DNA of 14,127 nt from Flavobacteriales bacterium UBA6049 (GTDB taxonomy: Bacteria > Bacteroidota > Bacteroidia > Flavobacteriales_G > Salibacteraceae), in assembly GCA_002429085.1 (NCBI GenBank), contig DIYR01000151.1:1-14127 (forward strand). The letters run 5' to 3'. Under the pieces are notes generated by a model. It had not been told where the DNA came from. It was given only the letters and a program-made list of their open reading frames with translations, and did not search any database. This document shows positions 7,455-14,127 of the stretch, piece by piece. The stretch's first letter is position 1. The number at the start of each line of letters is the position of its first letter. The translations under genes and the position numbers were made by a program.

Positions 7455-7983
7455 GAGTTACATTTTCATTTTCTAATCCGTCCCATTTTTCAATATCCAC
7501 CACAGCCGCAAGTGATCCTTTAATTGCCGCAATTAAACTTGCACCAGAATCAGTTGGCGCAGAAGGCGCAGCAGTATTTAGGGCATCATATAAAGCATCA
7601 ACACGCGCAGTCAGCTTCTCTAATTGTTCTACAGCTTTGGGCCAGTTTACAACACCTCCATTTGAATCGCCATTTAGCTTTATAGTTGGTGATTGTAGCC
7701 AGATATCATCAACTTCAGAGAAGCTGACAATGTAGTTACTGTTCGGATTGTTATTGATCAATCCTACTAGTACAAAACTGCCAACCTTAGGAAGTATAAG
7801 CATCCCTTCTTGGCTGCCATCTATTACACTTCTAATTCGTACTTTCAACCTGTTCGGCTTACCTTCCATACTTACTTCACAAGCATAACCTTCGGCATCA
7901 ACACTCTCTACCTTGGCTAATACAACCTGATTTGGAACAGATCTTTTCACCATTCTTTCTACATAATCATTCACTCCATTCAT
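7447..7983 (-). CDS. Baseplate central spike protein (gp5/gpV-like OB fold)
   Basis: The product has 178 residues. Residues of about 15-95 fit an OB-fold beta barrel of the gp5/gpV type: VVLAKVESVDAEGYACEVS, then VRIRS, LILPKVGSFVLVGLI and the strand YIVSFSEVDDI. A W-L-Q-S-P-T-I-K-L-N-G turn and a helical segment (WPKAVEQLEKLTARVDALYDA) follow. The C-terminal helix is rich in Ala and ends without the His-x-His iron site that tips several gpV/gp45-type spikes; the only late His is in the last four residues. The membrane-puncturing tip may thus be another protein, perhaps a PAAR-like one outside the window. The start overlaps the hub stop as ATGA, which fits a hub-spike pair made together. Confidence 0.7.
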   Translation of the reverse strand: MNGVNDYVERMVKRSVPNQVVLAKVESVDAEGYACEVSMEGKPNRLKVRIRSVIDGSQEGMLILPKVGSFVLVGLINNNPNSNYIVSFSEVDDIWLQSPTIKLNGDSNGGVVNWPKAVEQLEKLTARVDALYDALNTAAPSAPTDSGASLIAAIKGSLAAVVDIEKWDGLENENVTHG

Positions 7984-8942
7984 ATGGCTCTTTCTCCTAA
8001 TGTTACTTCTTGTCGATAACCATTCAACCCGAAAGTGTAAACCACTTTTTCTGCGTAGTACTTTCCTGATTTTTGACTCTCTTCTCCATGTATCAACTCA
8101 ATGATATCTCCATGTCGCACTGTTTTCAACCCAAAAGCAGTGAACGAACCTCTAAAGCCATCGTACTTGATCTTTTTTATTTCTCGTTCTGCAATAGCTT
8201 TTAGTTCAGCTTCACTTTCTATTCCATAGAAATTAAGCGTTCGCTGATCTCCATCTTTATCTCCAACCGTAGCAGTAACTTCTTCACCATTTTCTTTATG
8301 CGAAGTAGCTTGAACTTGAATTTTAACATCTTCTTCTCTTTTATACTCCAGTTTGTCTTCGATAAACTCGCCCTCAACTTTAAAGGATATCACATTTTGA
8401 CCTCCAGAAGAGTAAGGCTTGCCAATGATCAGTTTTCCCTTTCTGAAAAAGCTGTGAATAGAGAATTGCTTTTGGATTTCCTGTAACACCTGTGATTTAC
8501 TTAAGTTATCAATCCCAAATGTCCCTAACTCAGCATCCAGATAATCAGTGTTGTATTCGCTAAACCAATTATCAACTACCTTTTTAATAGTCATTGCTTC
8601 TCCAGAATCACTTACATTACCAGACTTTAGGTTGTACATTTCATCTTCACATTCAAACACCAATGGCGTTCTAGGATGAACTCTTGAAACGTAACCCTGA
8701 AACAAGGAAACTAAACTTCCATTCGCGCTCAGCGATATGCTAACAGGAGAACCAACAGGAATGTGATCTAGCAATTTGTGAACAGATTTTTTACGATCTG
8801 TTCCATCGGCAAGTTTGATATTAGCAGGCAAGGTAATCTTGGCTGTATCTGTTTGGTTTTTCCAACTTGACTCAATAACAACATTATTCACCCAAGACAA
8901 ATCCAAATCTCCAAGCTTTATATTACAAGTAGGCACTAACAT
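7980..8942 (-). CDS. Baseplate hub protein (gp27 / P2 gpD-like)
   Basis: The product has 320 residues, within the usual range for gpD/gp44-like hub proteins. Supporting features are an N-terminal beta domain (CNIKLGDLDLSWVNNVVIE), a segment G-S-P-V-S-I-S-L ... L-F-Q-G-Y-V-S-R-V near 70-95, a central helical part (IKKVVDNWFSEYN, SKSQVLQEIQKQF), and the late pattern LRHGDIIEL-like (TVRHGDIIELIHGE) followed by KYYAEKVVYTFGLNGYRQEV, which is characteristic of gpD-type hubs. Hubs form the trimeric ring that joins tube to spike. The start shares one base with the preceding stop (TAATG) and the end overlaps the spike gene. Confidence 0.75.
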   Translation of the reverse strand: MLVPTCNIKLGDLDLSWVNNVVIESSWKNQTDTAKITLPANIKLADGTDRKKSVHKLLDHIPVGSPVSISLSANGSLVSLFQGYVSRVHPRTPLVFECEDEMYNLKSGNVSDSGEAMTIKKVVDNWFSEYNTDYLDAELGTFGIDNLSKSQVLQEIQKQFSIHSFFRKGKLIIGKPYSSGGQNVISFKVEGEFIEDKLEYKREEDVKIQVQATSHKENGEEVTATVGDKDGDQRTLNFYGIESEAELKAIAEREIKKIKYDGFRGSFTAFGLKTVRHGDIIELIHGEESQKSGKYYAEKVVYTFGLNGYRQEVTLGERAI

Positions 8943-9610
8943 TACACAGTAAGTATTGTAGCCTCATCGCTTAAAGCTGAAAAACTGTAGGCTTGGATGT
9001 TTTGAAAAGGAGTATTTGGAAAACTATAATCAGTTACAACGATGCTGTAAATACCCAGTTTGTTCAATACCTCATGTATGATAGGTATAGCTTGCTTGGC
9101 TTGCATAAAAGAGTTCATTTCCGTAACCTTTGATTTAGGATAACCAACTCCTTTGTTTGCTAATACGCCTGTTACCTCTATAGACCAATCTCCGTTATTG
9201 ATAAACTCTTTAACACTATGATCATAACCTTGTAGCTCGGTAACTACTACTCTGCGCTTACGATTAATATTTACAATTGCAGAATCTAGCAACAAGTCTC
9301 CACTTGTTCCCTCAACTTGTTCAAGTAATAGCGCTTGGTAAATAGGTAAGCCATCGAATGCTGTATCTGGTGAATATGCGGGTGTTTCTGCTTCAAACAG
9401 TTCTAGATCATAACCACGTATTGCATTCTCTTCTGGCTTTTGCAATACCACATTATCATAACCAGTAATTTCCTTTGTAGTTTCTTCAAGAGCTTGATCA
9501 TAAGCTACTGGATCGTTTGCTGATAGTAACCTATTGACTGCACTTGCTAATCTAGGTGTATAGCCTTTTATCCCAATCTTTCCTAATATTTCTGGTATTG
9601 TGTATTCCAT
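8942..9610 (-). CDS. DUF6046-like tail tube/baseplate connector
   Basis: The product has 222 residues. It resembles the DUF6046 family known from Bacteroidota prophages. The second half carries a DWSIEVTGVLANKGVGYP segment, a helix (QAIPIIHEVLNKLGI) and the closing strands YSIVVTDYSFPN ... NIQAYSFSALSDE. This layout is like the small proteins that sit between tape measure and hub genes (P2 gpU, or gp53/XkdP-like) and help join tube or baseplate. A short motif V-N-I-N-R-K-R-R-V-V-V-T lies in the middle. No membrane segment is seen. It shares one base with the tape measure stop upstream and with the hub start downstream, both as TAATG. Confidence 0.6.
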   Translation of the reverse strand: MEYTIPEILGKIGIKGYTPRLASAVNRLLSANDPVAYDQALEETTKEITGYDNVVLQKPEENAIRGYDLELFEAETPAYSPDTAFDGLPIYQALLLEQVEGTSGDLLLDSAIVNINRKRRVVVTELQGYDHSVKEFINNGDWSIEVTGVLANKGVGYPKSKVTEMNSFMQAKQAIPIIHEVLNKLGIYSIVVTDYSFPNTPFQNIQAYSFSALSDEATILTV

Positions 9611-11622
9611 TATACTGTTGTTTCAAAGTCTCTCACTCCATTTAATAGAGCACGAGAAATCATTTCTCTCAATCTTCCCTCGCTCTCTTCAATTGTAGTA
9701 GAGCTAATTGTAAATGAGTTGATTAGATTCTCAATTGAGACGTTTACATTCTTACCTGTTCCACCTCCGGCAGCAACTTCACTTCCTGTGGTAGCTGATG
9801 TAGCAACTTGATTTTGAGGGCTTGAGGTAACCTGGTTATATTCGGTAGATGAACTAGTTGATTTCGAAGAAGTGTTTCTTTGTTGTTCAGTTTTTCTTTC
9901 TTTTTCTCCCTCGATTTCCGCCTCAGTCTCTTCGTCAGTAACAAGATCATTTTCCTCTCGAAACTTCTTAATATCTTCACTAAAGTCGCCAGCAATTCCA
10001 AGTCCAGGAATTTTACTCAACCATCCAAGTAGTTGTTGCACAGGATATAAGATAGCATCTAAAAGAACTAGACCAATACGTTTTAAACCAGCAATTATCC
10101 CATCATTTTGAAAGGCTTCAACGATACTATCCCAGTGGCGCACAAATGACATAACCAAATTGACAATCATACCTAACGGCCCCATAACAACTGTTAAGGC
10201 AGCCCCCCACTCATCGTACTTCATTACCACCGCAGTAATGATGGCAATTAAAGCAGCAATGGCTAGAACAATCAATCCAACAGGATTAGCATCCATAGCA
10301 ATGTTGAGTCCGATCTGAGCAAAAGTCATACTCTTCAGCATAGGTAGAATACCAGATATTGATTTCCCTAAAACACCGAAATTCATACCTCTCATACTGG
10401 ATTTCACTCCAGACATTGCTTTACCTAGCCCTCCAAAGCTCATCCCTTTCATACTCGACTTTAAACTTGAAAATCCTTTGGACACTCCTCCTAAATTCAT
10501 TCCGTTAAAGGAATCTTTCATCCCAGTTAAGGCCTTATTAAGAGGATCCTTAAATTGATCTACCGCCTCAAATGTTGAGGACATTATATTACCTACTGTT
10601 TCAGTAGTTTTAAGGACATCACCTATTGAACCAAAGTTCTCTGAAATTACAGTTTTAACCTCTGCTAAATAGGTCTTGAAAGAAGTCATGAAACCACCTT
10701 TGACCGGCATTTTACCTAGATCAACAGAAAGCCCAGACACTCCCTCAGCCATTAGTGCCTGAGCCTCTGAAGACTTAACACCAAAAATTGACTGTAATAG
10801 CTCATTTTTTGCTTCAGCAGTTTTTCCACCAAGATTCTGGTTCACCAACTTTACTGCATCCAAGCCTGACAATCCTTGAAAGTCAGAAGAAGCTACTCCA
10901 ATCTCTTTAAGAGCTCGAACTTGTTCATCAGAAAAACCAGAAATAGCAGAAGATACTTTTGTCAACCCAGCCAACATTTCACCCGGATTAATGCCTTTTT
11001 TAGTAGCTTGAGCTATCAAGGCAATTCCTTCAGATGCTGTATATCCTGCACTTTTGATTTGTGGCGCAAAAGCTTTTAATTGAGAAAGCATTAAGCCTCC
11101 TGCATTTCCCCCTCGTTTGTATCCATCTTCAATTACAGTAAGGTTTTCCTGAAATGAACCACCTAAATCTTTTGATAGACTATTTGCTACTGCCGCAATA
11201 GATTCACCACTATCACCGTATACATTTTCCATACGGTATAAATCTTTAGTGACTTTATTCAGGTCTGCATTGTGCTTAACGACAAAATCCTTCGTAGAAT
11301 CTTTAAGCTTATCATAAGTCTTAGTAAAATCAAAGACCTTGTTCAGCTCTCCAGCCACCTTAGTAACAGCTGAGATATTCTTTGCCATTTTAGCATAAAC
11401 GGACTCATCAGGTTCCTTTGTCTTAAGTTCAATTTCTAGCGATTCATACGCCTCTATCTTCTGTAGACTTAGATCTAAACCTTTTACAGAATTACTCAAG
11501 CTTTTAGCAGTTAACTCTGTACTAGATAAAGACGATTTAAACTTAGCGATCCCTTTTACTGACTTTCCTGCCTGATCATTTATTTCCTTCAACCAACTAA
11601 TTGCTTCCATTTCCTTTTTCAT
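9610..11622 (-). CDS. Tail tape measure protein
   Basis: About 670 residues. The tape measure sets tail length and later leaves through the tube. Visible features: a Lys-rich N-terminal coiled-coil-like region (1-120); an Ala/Gly/Ser-rich helical part with A-P-Q-I-K-S-A-G-Y-T near 180-250, resembling TP901-type tape measures; four tandem 19-residue repeats near 370-445; a hydrophobic stretch near 445-505 (PVGLIVLAIAALIAIITAVVM) that could cross a membrane; a low-complexity Ser/Thr/Gln linker near 575-615; and a short conserved-looking C-terminus. At roughly 0.15 nm per residue, a family rule of thumb, it would give a tail near 100 nm. Start choice is uncertain: TTG at 11628, ATG at 11622 or ATG at 11610, the last preceded by AAAAAGGA. 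All overlap the end of the chaperone extension. Confidence 0.85.
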   Translation of the reverse strand: MKKEMEAISWLKEINDQAGKSVKGIAKFKSSLSSTELTAKSLSNSVKGLDLSLQKIEAYESLEIELKTKEPDESVYAKMAKNISAVTKVAGELNKVFDFTKTYDKLKDSTKDFVVKHNADLNKVTKDLYRMENVYGDSGESIAAVANSLSKDLGGSFQENLTVIEDGYKRGGNAGGLMLSQLKAFAPQIKSAGYTASEGIALIAQATKKGINPGEMLAGLTKVSSAISGFSDEQVRALKEIGVASSDFQGLSGLDAVKLVNQNLGGKTAEAKNELLQSIFGVKSSEAQALMAEGVSGLSVDLGKMPVKGGFMTSFKTYLAEVKTVISENFGSIGDVLKTTETVGNIMSSTFEAVDQFKDPLNKALTGMKDSFNGMNLGGVSKGFSSLKSSMKGMSFGGLGKAMSGVKSSMRGMNFGVLGKSISGILPMLKSMTFAQIGLNIAMDANPVGLIVLAIAALIAIITAVVMKYDEWGAALTVVMGPLGMIVNLVMSFVRHWDSIVEAFQNDGIIAGLKRIGLVLLDAILYPVQQLLGWLSKIPGLGIAGDFSEDIKKFREENDLVTDEETEAEIEGEKERKTEQQRNTSSKSTSSSTEYNQVTSSPQNQVATSATTGSEVAAGGGTGKNVNVSIENLINSFTISSTTIEESEGRLREMISRALLNGVRDFETTV
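10288..10515 (-). repeat. Four tandem 57-bp (19-residue) repeats in the tape measure
   Basis: Units read leftward from 10515, 10458, 10401 and 10344. Units two and three are the closest pair: SSMKGMSFGGLGKAMSGVK and SSMRGMNFGVLGKSISGIL. The first (DSFNGMNLGGVSKGFSSLK) and fourth (PMLKSMTFAQIGLNIAMDA) are more diverged but keep the same 19-residue phase, with Met at about position 3-6 and G-x-G/K near the middle. Each repeat begins directly after the last, and the array leads into the hydrophobic segment. Confidence 0.8.
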
Positions 11623-11833
11623 TTCCAAAGGCTATTGCAAGAGCCTTTAACACACTATTTTGCATAATTCTAGCATCAAGAAGCTTGATGTATTGAGCTT
11701 CGCTTAATAATTCGATGAATTCTTCGTCAGAAAGAGCCCAGGGGTCGACATGGAATACATGTCGAATCAATGCCGCCCCCTGGCTCAAGTGGTTAGTTTT
11801 GCTATCCGGGTCTATTTCAAACCCGGCTAGAGC
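11597..11833 (-). CDS. Tail assembly chaperone, frameshift extension (E'/gpT-like)
   Basis: This frame lies -1 to the chaperone gene and has no ATG; its first possible start is a TTG at 11788. It is open from 11857 (just after a TAA at 11860-11858) to its stop at 11597. If ribosomes slip at 11833-11839 the product continues from chaperone residue 100 into ALAGFEIDPDSKTNHLSQG and on for 78 residues, giving a fusion of about 178 residues. The sequence includes a helical, acidic region (SDEEFIELLSEAQYIKLLDAR). In lambda (gpG/gpGT) and P2 (gpE/E'), the shifted product binds the tape measure and the unshifted one coats it. Position just before the tape measure fits that role exactly. Confidence 0.8.
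   Translation of the reverse strand, partial: ALAGFEIDPDSKTNHLSQGAALIRHVFHVDPWALSDEEFIELLSEAQYIKLLDARIMQNSVLKALAIAFGNEKGNGSN
11734..11786 (-). other. Second, larger hairpin downstream of the frameshift site
   Basis: In the transcript, GAGCCAGGGG (11786-11777) pairs with CCCCTGGGCTC (11744-11734): ten pairs with one bulged G. Inside it, TCGACATG (11765-11758) pairs perfectly over eight bases with CATGTCGA (11752-11745) around the five-base loop TATTC. An unpaired stretch of 11 bases sits on the left arm between the two stems. There is no U-run after it, so an intrinsic terminator is unlikely. It starts 47 bases after the slippery heptamer and covers the TTG at 11788-11786 in part. Confidence 0.65.
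11802..11830 (-). promoter_or_regulatory. Stimulatory hairpin for -1 frameshift
   Basis: In the transcript CCGGGT (11826-11821) pairs with ACCCGG (11811-11806) around the nine-base loop TTGAAATAG. After a G-A mismatch the stem continues with CTA/TAG for three more pairs. The main stem begins six bases after the slippery heptamer, within the usual 5-9 base spacing for bacterial and phage -1 frameshift stimulators. The chaperone stop codon TAG (11829-11827) lies in the spacer and lower stem. Confidence 0.7.
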
Positions 11834-12132
11834 TTTTTTATAGAAGCCTGTTTTTTCTTAAACAGTTTCCCTATTAACTCAATGCATGCTAACCTCGCTT
11901 CATCGTCATCTTTAATCTGTTCATCGCCTCCAACCCAACAATTCTCGAAAAGAACATCTCCGGCTTTAATTGGGTCATTTTCAATGAACTTTGCAGCTAA
12001 TGCTAAAACTCTTCTATCCGGCTTTTTGAAATAGGCAAAGGCCTCTTGATCTGCTTCTATCTCTACACACACTTCGTGTACCTCTCCGTACTTGGCTTTC
12101 CACTGCTTAATTTGTGACTCTGTTGCGCTCAT
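11827..12132 (-). CDS. Tail assembly chaperone (gpG/P2 gpE-like)
   Basis: The product has 101 residues and starts MSATESQIKQWKAKYGEVHE. I chose the ATG at 12132-12130 because it shares one base with the tube stop (TAATG); a TTG nine bases further upstream would add three residues but would overlap the tube gene for no visible reason. The segment F-A-Y-F-K-K-P-D-R-R-V-L-A-L-A ... I-K-A-G-D-V-L-F-E-N-C-W-V-G-G-D-E resembles small chaperones that lie between tube and tape measure genes in Bacteroidota phages and keep the tape measure soluble while the tube polymerises. The C-terminus is Lys-rich (LFKKKQASIKKL) and encodes the slippery sequence. Confidence 0.8.
   Translation of the reverse strand: MSATESQIKQWKAKYGEVHEVCVEIEADQEAFAYFKKPDRRVLALAAKFIENDPIKAGDVLFENCWVGGDEQIKDDDEARLACIELIGKLFKKKQASIKKL
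11833..11839 (-). promoter_or_regulatory. Slippery heptamer A AAA AAG for -1 ribosomal frameshift
   Basis: The zero-frame codons are ATA AAA AAG CTC TAG, so the heptamer A-AAA-AAG sits in the correct X-XXY-YYZ phase, the same heptamer used in E. coli dnaX. It is one codon before the stop. Slipping back one base continues as GCT CTA GCC GGG into a 78-residue open frame. A second A-run in codons AAG AAA AAA CAG (about 11859-11848) is in poorer phase because a G precedes it. Confidence 0.8.
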
Positions 12133-12563
12133 TAGATCCAATCTATATGTGAAACAATTAATTCTAATGCTACTGATACACTAGAGTCACCTTGACTCAT
12201 TTCACGCTTATTATCTTTAAACTCGCAGTTGCGAAGAGTATGCGTTACTAATGCATCTTGACCATCTGGCAGGTATGCCACTACGATATCAAAAGTTTCG
12301 ATATCAGAAAGGTGTTTTTGAGCACCTACTGCTCGCTGAATAGCATCTACTTCAAACCCTAGCAATGTGACACTTGCCGTTGCTTCATAGTTCCCTCTAC
12401 CTCTAGCTACAGGATATTTACCTGCGCCATAGATATTCTCTTTGTTCTGAGTTTCGCTGTAGCTGATTGCGGTTACACCTTGAACTGTACGTCCAAGAAT
12501 CTCAATTTCAATACTTGCCCAACTGTGTCGGGTTCCGTTAATTAGTGGTGTTTGACTTGACAT
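12132..12563 (-). CDS. Tail tube protein (gp19-like)
   Basis: The product has 143 residues, the usual size for a single-domain contractile-tail tube subunit. A beta-rich pattern is visible: WASIEIEILGRTVQGVTAISY, then N-I-Y-G-A-G-K-Y-P-V-A-R-G-R-G-N-Y-E-A-T-A-S-V-T-L-L, where the G-x-G-x-x-P-x-x-R-G-x-G-x-Y core is typical of this family. It ends with T-L-R-N-C-E-F-K-D-N-K-R and a closing strand VALELIVSHIDWI. It lies 13 bases after the sheath gene behind an A-rich leader (AACAAGTAAAAA) and before the chaperone, the standard order in contractile-tail phages. Subunits stack as rings to form the inner tube. Confidence 0.8.
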   Translation of the reverse strand: MSSQTPLINGTRHSWASIEIEILGRTVQGVTAISYSETQNKENIYGAGKYPVARGRGNYEATASVTLLGFEVDAIQRAVGAQKHLSDIETFDIVVAYLPDGQDALVTHTLRNCEFKDNKREMSQGDSSVSVALELIVSHIDWI

Positions 12564-12576
12564 TTTTTACTTGTTT

Positions 12577-13827
12577 TTAGAATGGGTTCTTAAATCCGAT
12601 AGTTGCTGTAATAGTTCGAGCTGTTCCAGTAGGTACAATTTCGAAGCTTACTAGAAGCTCTGAAGTAGAAAGAATGTTTTGCTCTGGATTTACATATACA
12701 TCAATCCCGCTTACTTCCTGATTGCTTAATAATTCTTCTAACGCTTTGCGACCATCCATCTCAATAGATTTCACAACAGCAGGAGACAAGAAACCTGTTT
12801 CTTGATCTACCAATACAGGTGAGTTTAAGCGAGGCAACAGTGCTTGACGAATAGCGCGAACAGCTTTATTCATTACTCGATTATTCTCAATAAAAGCAAA
12901 ATCACTTGTTTCTTCAGTACATGTAAATGAATCATTGAAGTAAATACCCGCTTTACCCGCATGAGTAGTATAGAAAATAGCACCTCTACCATGTTGAGTT
13001 TCGATATCTCCAGAACTAATCTCTGTCAATAACTTTCCTTCAATCGCAGCATCAGTTAAACTTCCTCCGTATACGTTGAATTTCTTAACCCAGCCAATAT
13101 TTTCATTAACTGCAGCTGCACTTACAGTTCCTAACAACGCACCAACTGCAGCATATCCAATAAATTTATGAATTGGAGCCTCTGGTGTTCCAAAGTTCAC
13201 TGTTGCCACAGAGTGACTTTGACCAATCATTACTGAAACTCCTTCAGCATTTTTAAGCTTAAGATTTAAAGGATCTTTATTAGACCCATCCAGTGTAACA
13301 GTATTATCCCAAAGCTTCCCTTCTAGCAACACATGTAAAGGACGATGCTTTGCATATTCATCCTTTACTAAGTCTTGAGCTGCAGTGATAGCCGCCTTTA
13401 GCGCAGTAGTATCAGCTGTAGGTGTTGCAGATACGCTTGATAAATCTGGATTGTATGCTACAGCTAATTGCTTAATCTTTCCTTCAGCATCAATCAACAA
13501 CTTTTTGGCATAGCTTTCATTTGTCTTCAATACCATTGCATCAAACCCAACGGTTTGAGCTACTAACATTAAAAACACATCTGCATTAGGGTTAATTCTG
13601 AATACTTCGTTCAAATGTTCAAAAACCAATACCTCATTTGTAGAGTCATACTTCGCGTCAATTCCCAGAGCCAATACGTCATCAATAGATTTTACTCTAT
13701 AAACAGTACCTAAATCTAACTTATCAGCAACGGCAACACCATTGGCAATAAAACCACTAATGGCATCTCCACTGTCGGCTCTTCTTCCTAAGCCACCAGT
13801 CTTCTTAATTATTCTTACATCATTCAT
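12577..13827 (-). CDS. Contractile tail sheath protein (DUF2586-like)
   Basis: The product has 416 residues. It resembles DUF2586, the sheath-type family of Bacteroidota phages. Features seen: N-terminal VRIIKKTGGLGRR, an I-S-G-F-I-A-N-G segment, a region with VYRVKSIDDVLALGI and a V-L-V-F-E-H-L-N-E-V-F-R-I-N-P helix near 65-85, a central T-L-D-G-S-N-K part, A-V-G-A-L-L-G-T-V-S-A-A-A-V-N-E-N-I-G-W and a C-terminal half ending IVPTGTARTITATIGFKNPF, which matches the late 'P-x-G-x-A-R-x-I ... N-P-F' pattern of the family. Sheath subunits contract to drive the tube through the envelope. Leader bases 13828-13850 are A/T-rich with no clear Shine-Dalgarno. Its presence marks the tail as contractile. 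Confidence 0.8.
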   Translation of the reverse strand: MNDVRIIKKTGGLGRRADSGDAISGFIANGVAVADKLDLGTVYRVKSIDDVLALGIDAKYDSTNEVLVFEHLNEVFRINPNADVFLMLVAQTVGFDAMVLKTNESYAKKLLIDAEGKIKQLAVAYNPDLSSVSATPTADTTALKAAITAAQDLVKDEYAKHRPLHVLLEGKLWDNTVTLDGSNKDPLNLKLKNAEGVSVMIGQSHSVATVNFGTPEAPIHKFIGYAAVGALLGTVSAAAVNENIGWVKKFNVYGGSLTDAAIEGKLLTEISSGDIETQHGRGAIFYTTHAGKAGIYFNDSFTCTEETSDFAFIENNRVMNKAVRAIRQALLPRLNSPVLVDQETGFLSPAVVKSIEMDGRKALEELLSNQEVSGIDVYVNPEQNILSTSELLVSFEIVPTGTARTITATIGFKNPF

Positions 13828-13850
13828 TATGATATTATTTTTTTTGTTTG

Positions 13851-14127
13851 TTATAACACTCTTAGCTTTTTCGCTATGTTAAATCCGATCAATACAATTA
13901 CTACCAACATAAACAAGGAAATACACACATAATCTAACCACGTACCTCTGCTCACTTCCTTGATTACTTCCTCTTTTGTATTTCTACTTTCGGTAATAAC
14001 TTTTTGATACTTTTTTTGCAGTATTTTAAGTTCCTTTTTCACACTATCACAAATACACTCGACTCGGGAAACCTCTCCTTCTTCATATGAAACCAACATG
14101 GTTGTTTGACCACTAACTATAGTATCA
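13851..14127 (-). CDS. Partial small membrane protein, possible lysis accessory (spanin-like)
   Basis: The frame is open to the right edge. It stays open for nine codons before the ATG at 14099 (reading D-T-I-V-S-G-Q-T-T), so the gene may begin outside the window and ATG 14099 need not be the start. Visible parts are C-I-C-D-S (near residues 16-20 from that ATG), a Lys/Glu-rich coiled-coil-like stretch (KELKILQKKYQKVITESRN) and one membrane segment near the end (WLDYVCISLFMLVVIVLIGF), then a short basic tail (AKKLRVL). A coiled coil plus one membrane anchor, and a 'DTI-x-x-G-x-T' start, recall small lysis-associated proteins of Bacteroidota phages, but the membrane segment is C-terminal and the function is unproved. 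It ends 23 bases before the sheath start. Confidence 0.55.
   Translation of the reverse strand, partial: DTIVSGQTTMLVSYEEGEVSRVECICDSVKKELKILQKKYQKVITESRNTKEEVIKEVSRGTWLDYVCISLFMLVVIVLIGFNIAKKLRVL

Noticed and set aside
9744..10001. Minus-strand 85-residue frame inside the tape measure
   Set aside because: It is a Lys/Leu-rich shift of the low-complexity Ser/Thr/Gln region of the tape measure and has no independent support.
11674..11690. Inverted repeat CATCAAG-AAG-CTTGATG in the chaperone extension
   Set aside because: Seven-base arms with no link to the frameshift site beyond being nearby; likely chance.
11734..11786. Intrinsic transcription terminator
   Set aside because: The hairpin lacks a following U-run and sits within a coding region just before the tape measure, where termination would be harmful.
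11597..11788. Independent 63-residue gene starting at TTG 11788
   Set aside because: The frame is open well upstream of this TTG, which falls in a strong hairpin and has no leader; entry by -1 frameshift explains it better.
1..14127. Type VI secretion or extracellular contractile injection system instead of a phage tail
   Set aside because: No ClpV, TssJLM, AAA+ ATPase or toxin is seen, and a tape measure with a frameshifting chaperone is typical of phage tails. A tailocin remains possible but cannot be decided from this window.

Overview
The window is a stretch of a contractile-tail (myovirus-like) phage, prophage or phage-tail-like particle, probably from a member of the Bacteroidota and most likely a flavobacterium-like host. 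I infer this from the AT-rich sequence, from A-rich leaders with little Shine-Dalgarno signal, from a sheath and a post-tape-measure protein resembling families I know mainly from Bacteroidota phages (DUF2586 and DUF6046), and from a fibre built of LamG-like and BspA-type (DUF285) modules. No database search was run. No integrase, transposase, capsid, terminase, tRNA, rRNA or CRISPR array is visible, so an active phage, a prophage and a tailocin cannot be told apart here.

Every gene is on the minus strand, so transcription runs from 14127 down to 1. In that order: the 3' part of a small membrane protein that enters from the right edge; tail sheath; tail tube; a tail assembly chaperone pair joined by a predicted -1 ribosomal frameshift; tape measure; a DUF6046-like baseplate/tube-end protein; a gp27-like hub; a gp5/gpV-like spike; a small gp25-like baseplate protein; a LysM (gpX-like) protein; two probable fibre or baseplate-distal proteins; a 1650-residue fibre; and the 5' part of one more gene that leaves by the left edge. 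This follows the P2/Mu/T4-type order sheath, tube, chaperone, tape measure, hub, spike, gp25, fibres. No large gp6/gpJ-type wedge protein lies between the gp25-like gene and the fibres.

The genes are packed as one operon. Five junctions are TAATG (stop and start share one base: 12132, 9610, 8942, 5152, 200), two are ATGA (7980-7983, 5889-5892), and other gaps are under 25 bases. I see no internal promoter or terminator, and no gene-free stretch over 300 bases.

The signals most worth a second look are these. (1) An in-frame A AAA AAG slippery heptamer just before the chaperone stop, followed by one hairpin at a 6-base spacing and a second larger hairpin. (2) A perfect 30-bp loopless palindrome of exactly ten codons inside the fibre gene. 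(3) The fibre itself: duplicated LamG-like modules, a WGDG domain, then more than 20 BspA-like rungs with regularly placed insert loops. (4) Four tandem 19-residue repeats in the tape measure. (5) The lack of a recognisable wedge gene.
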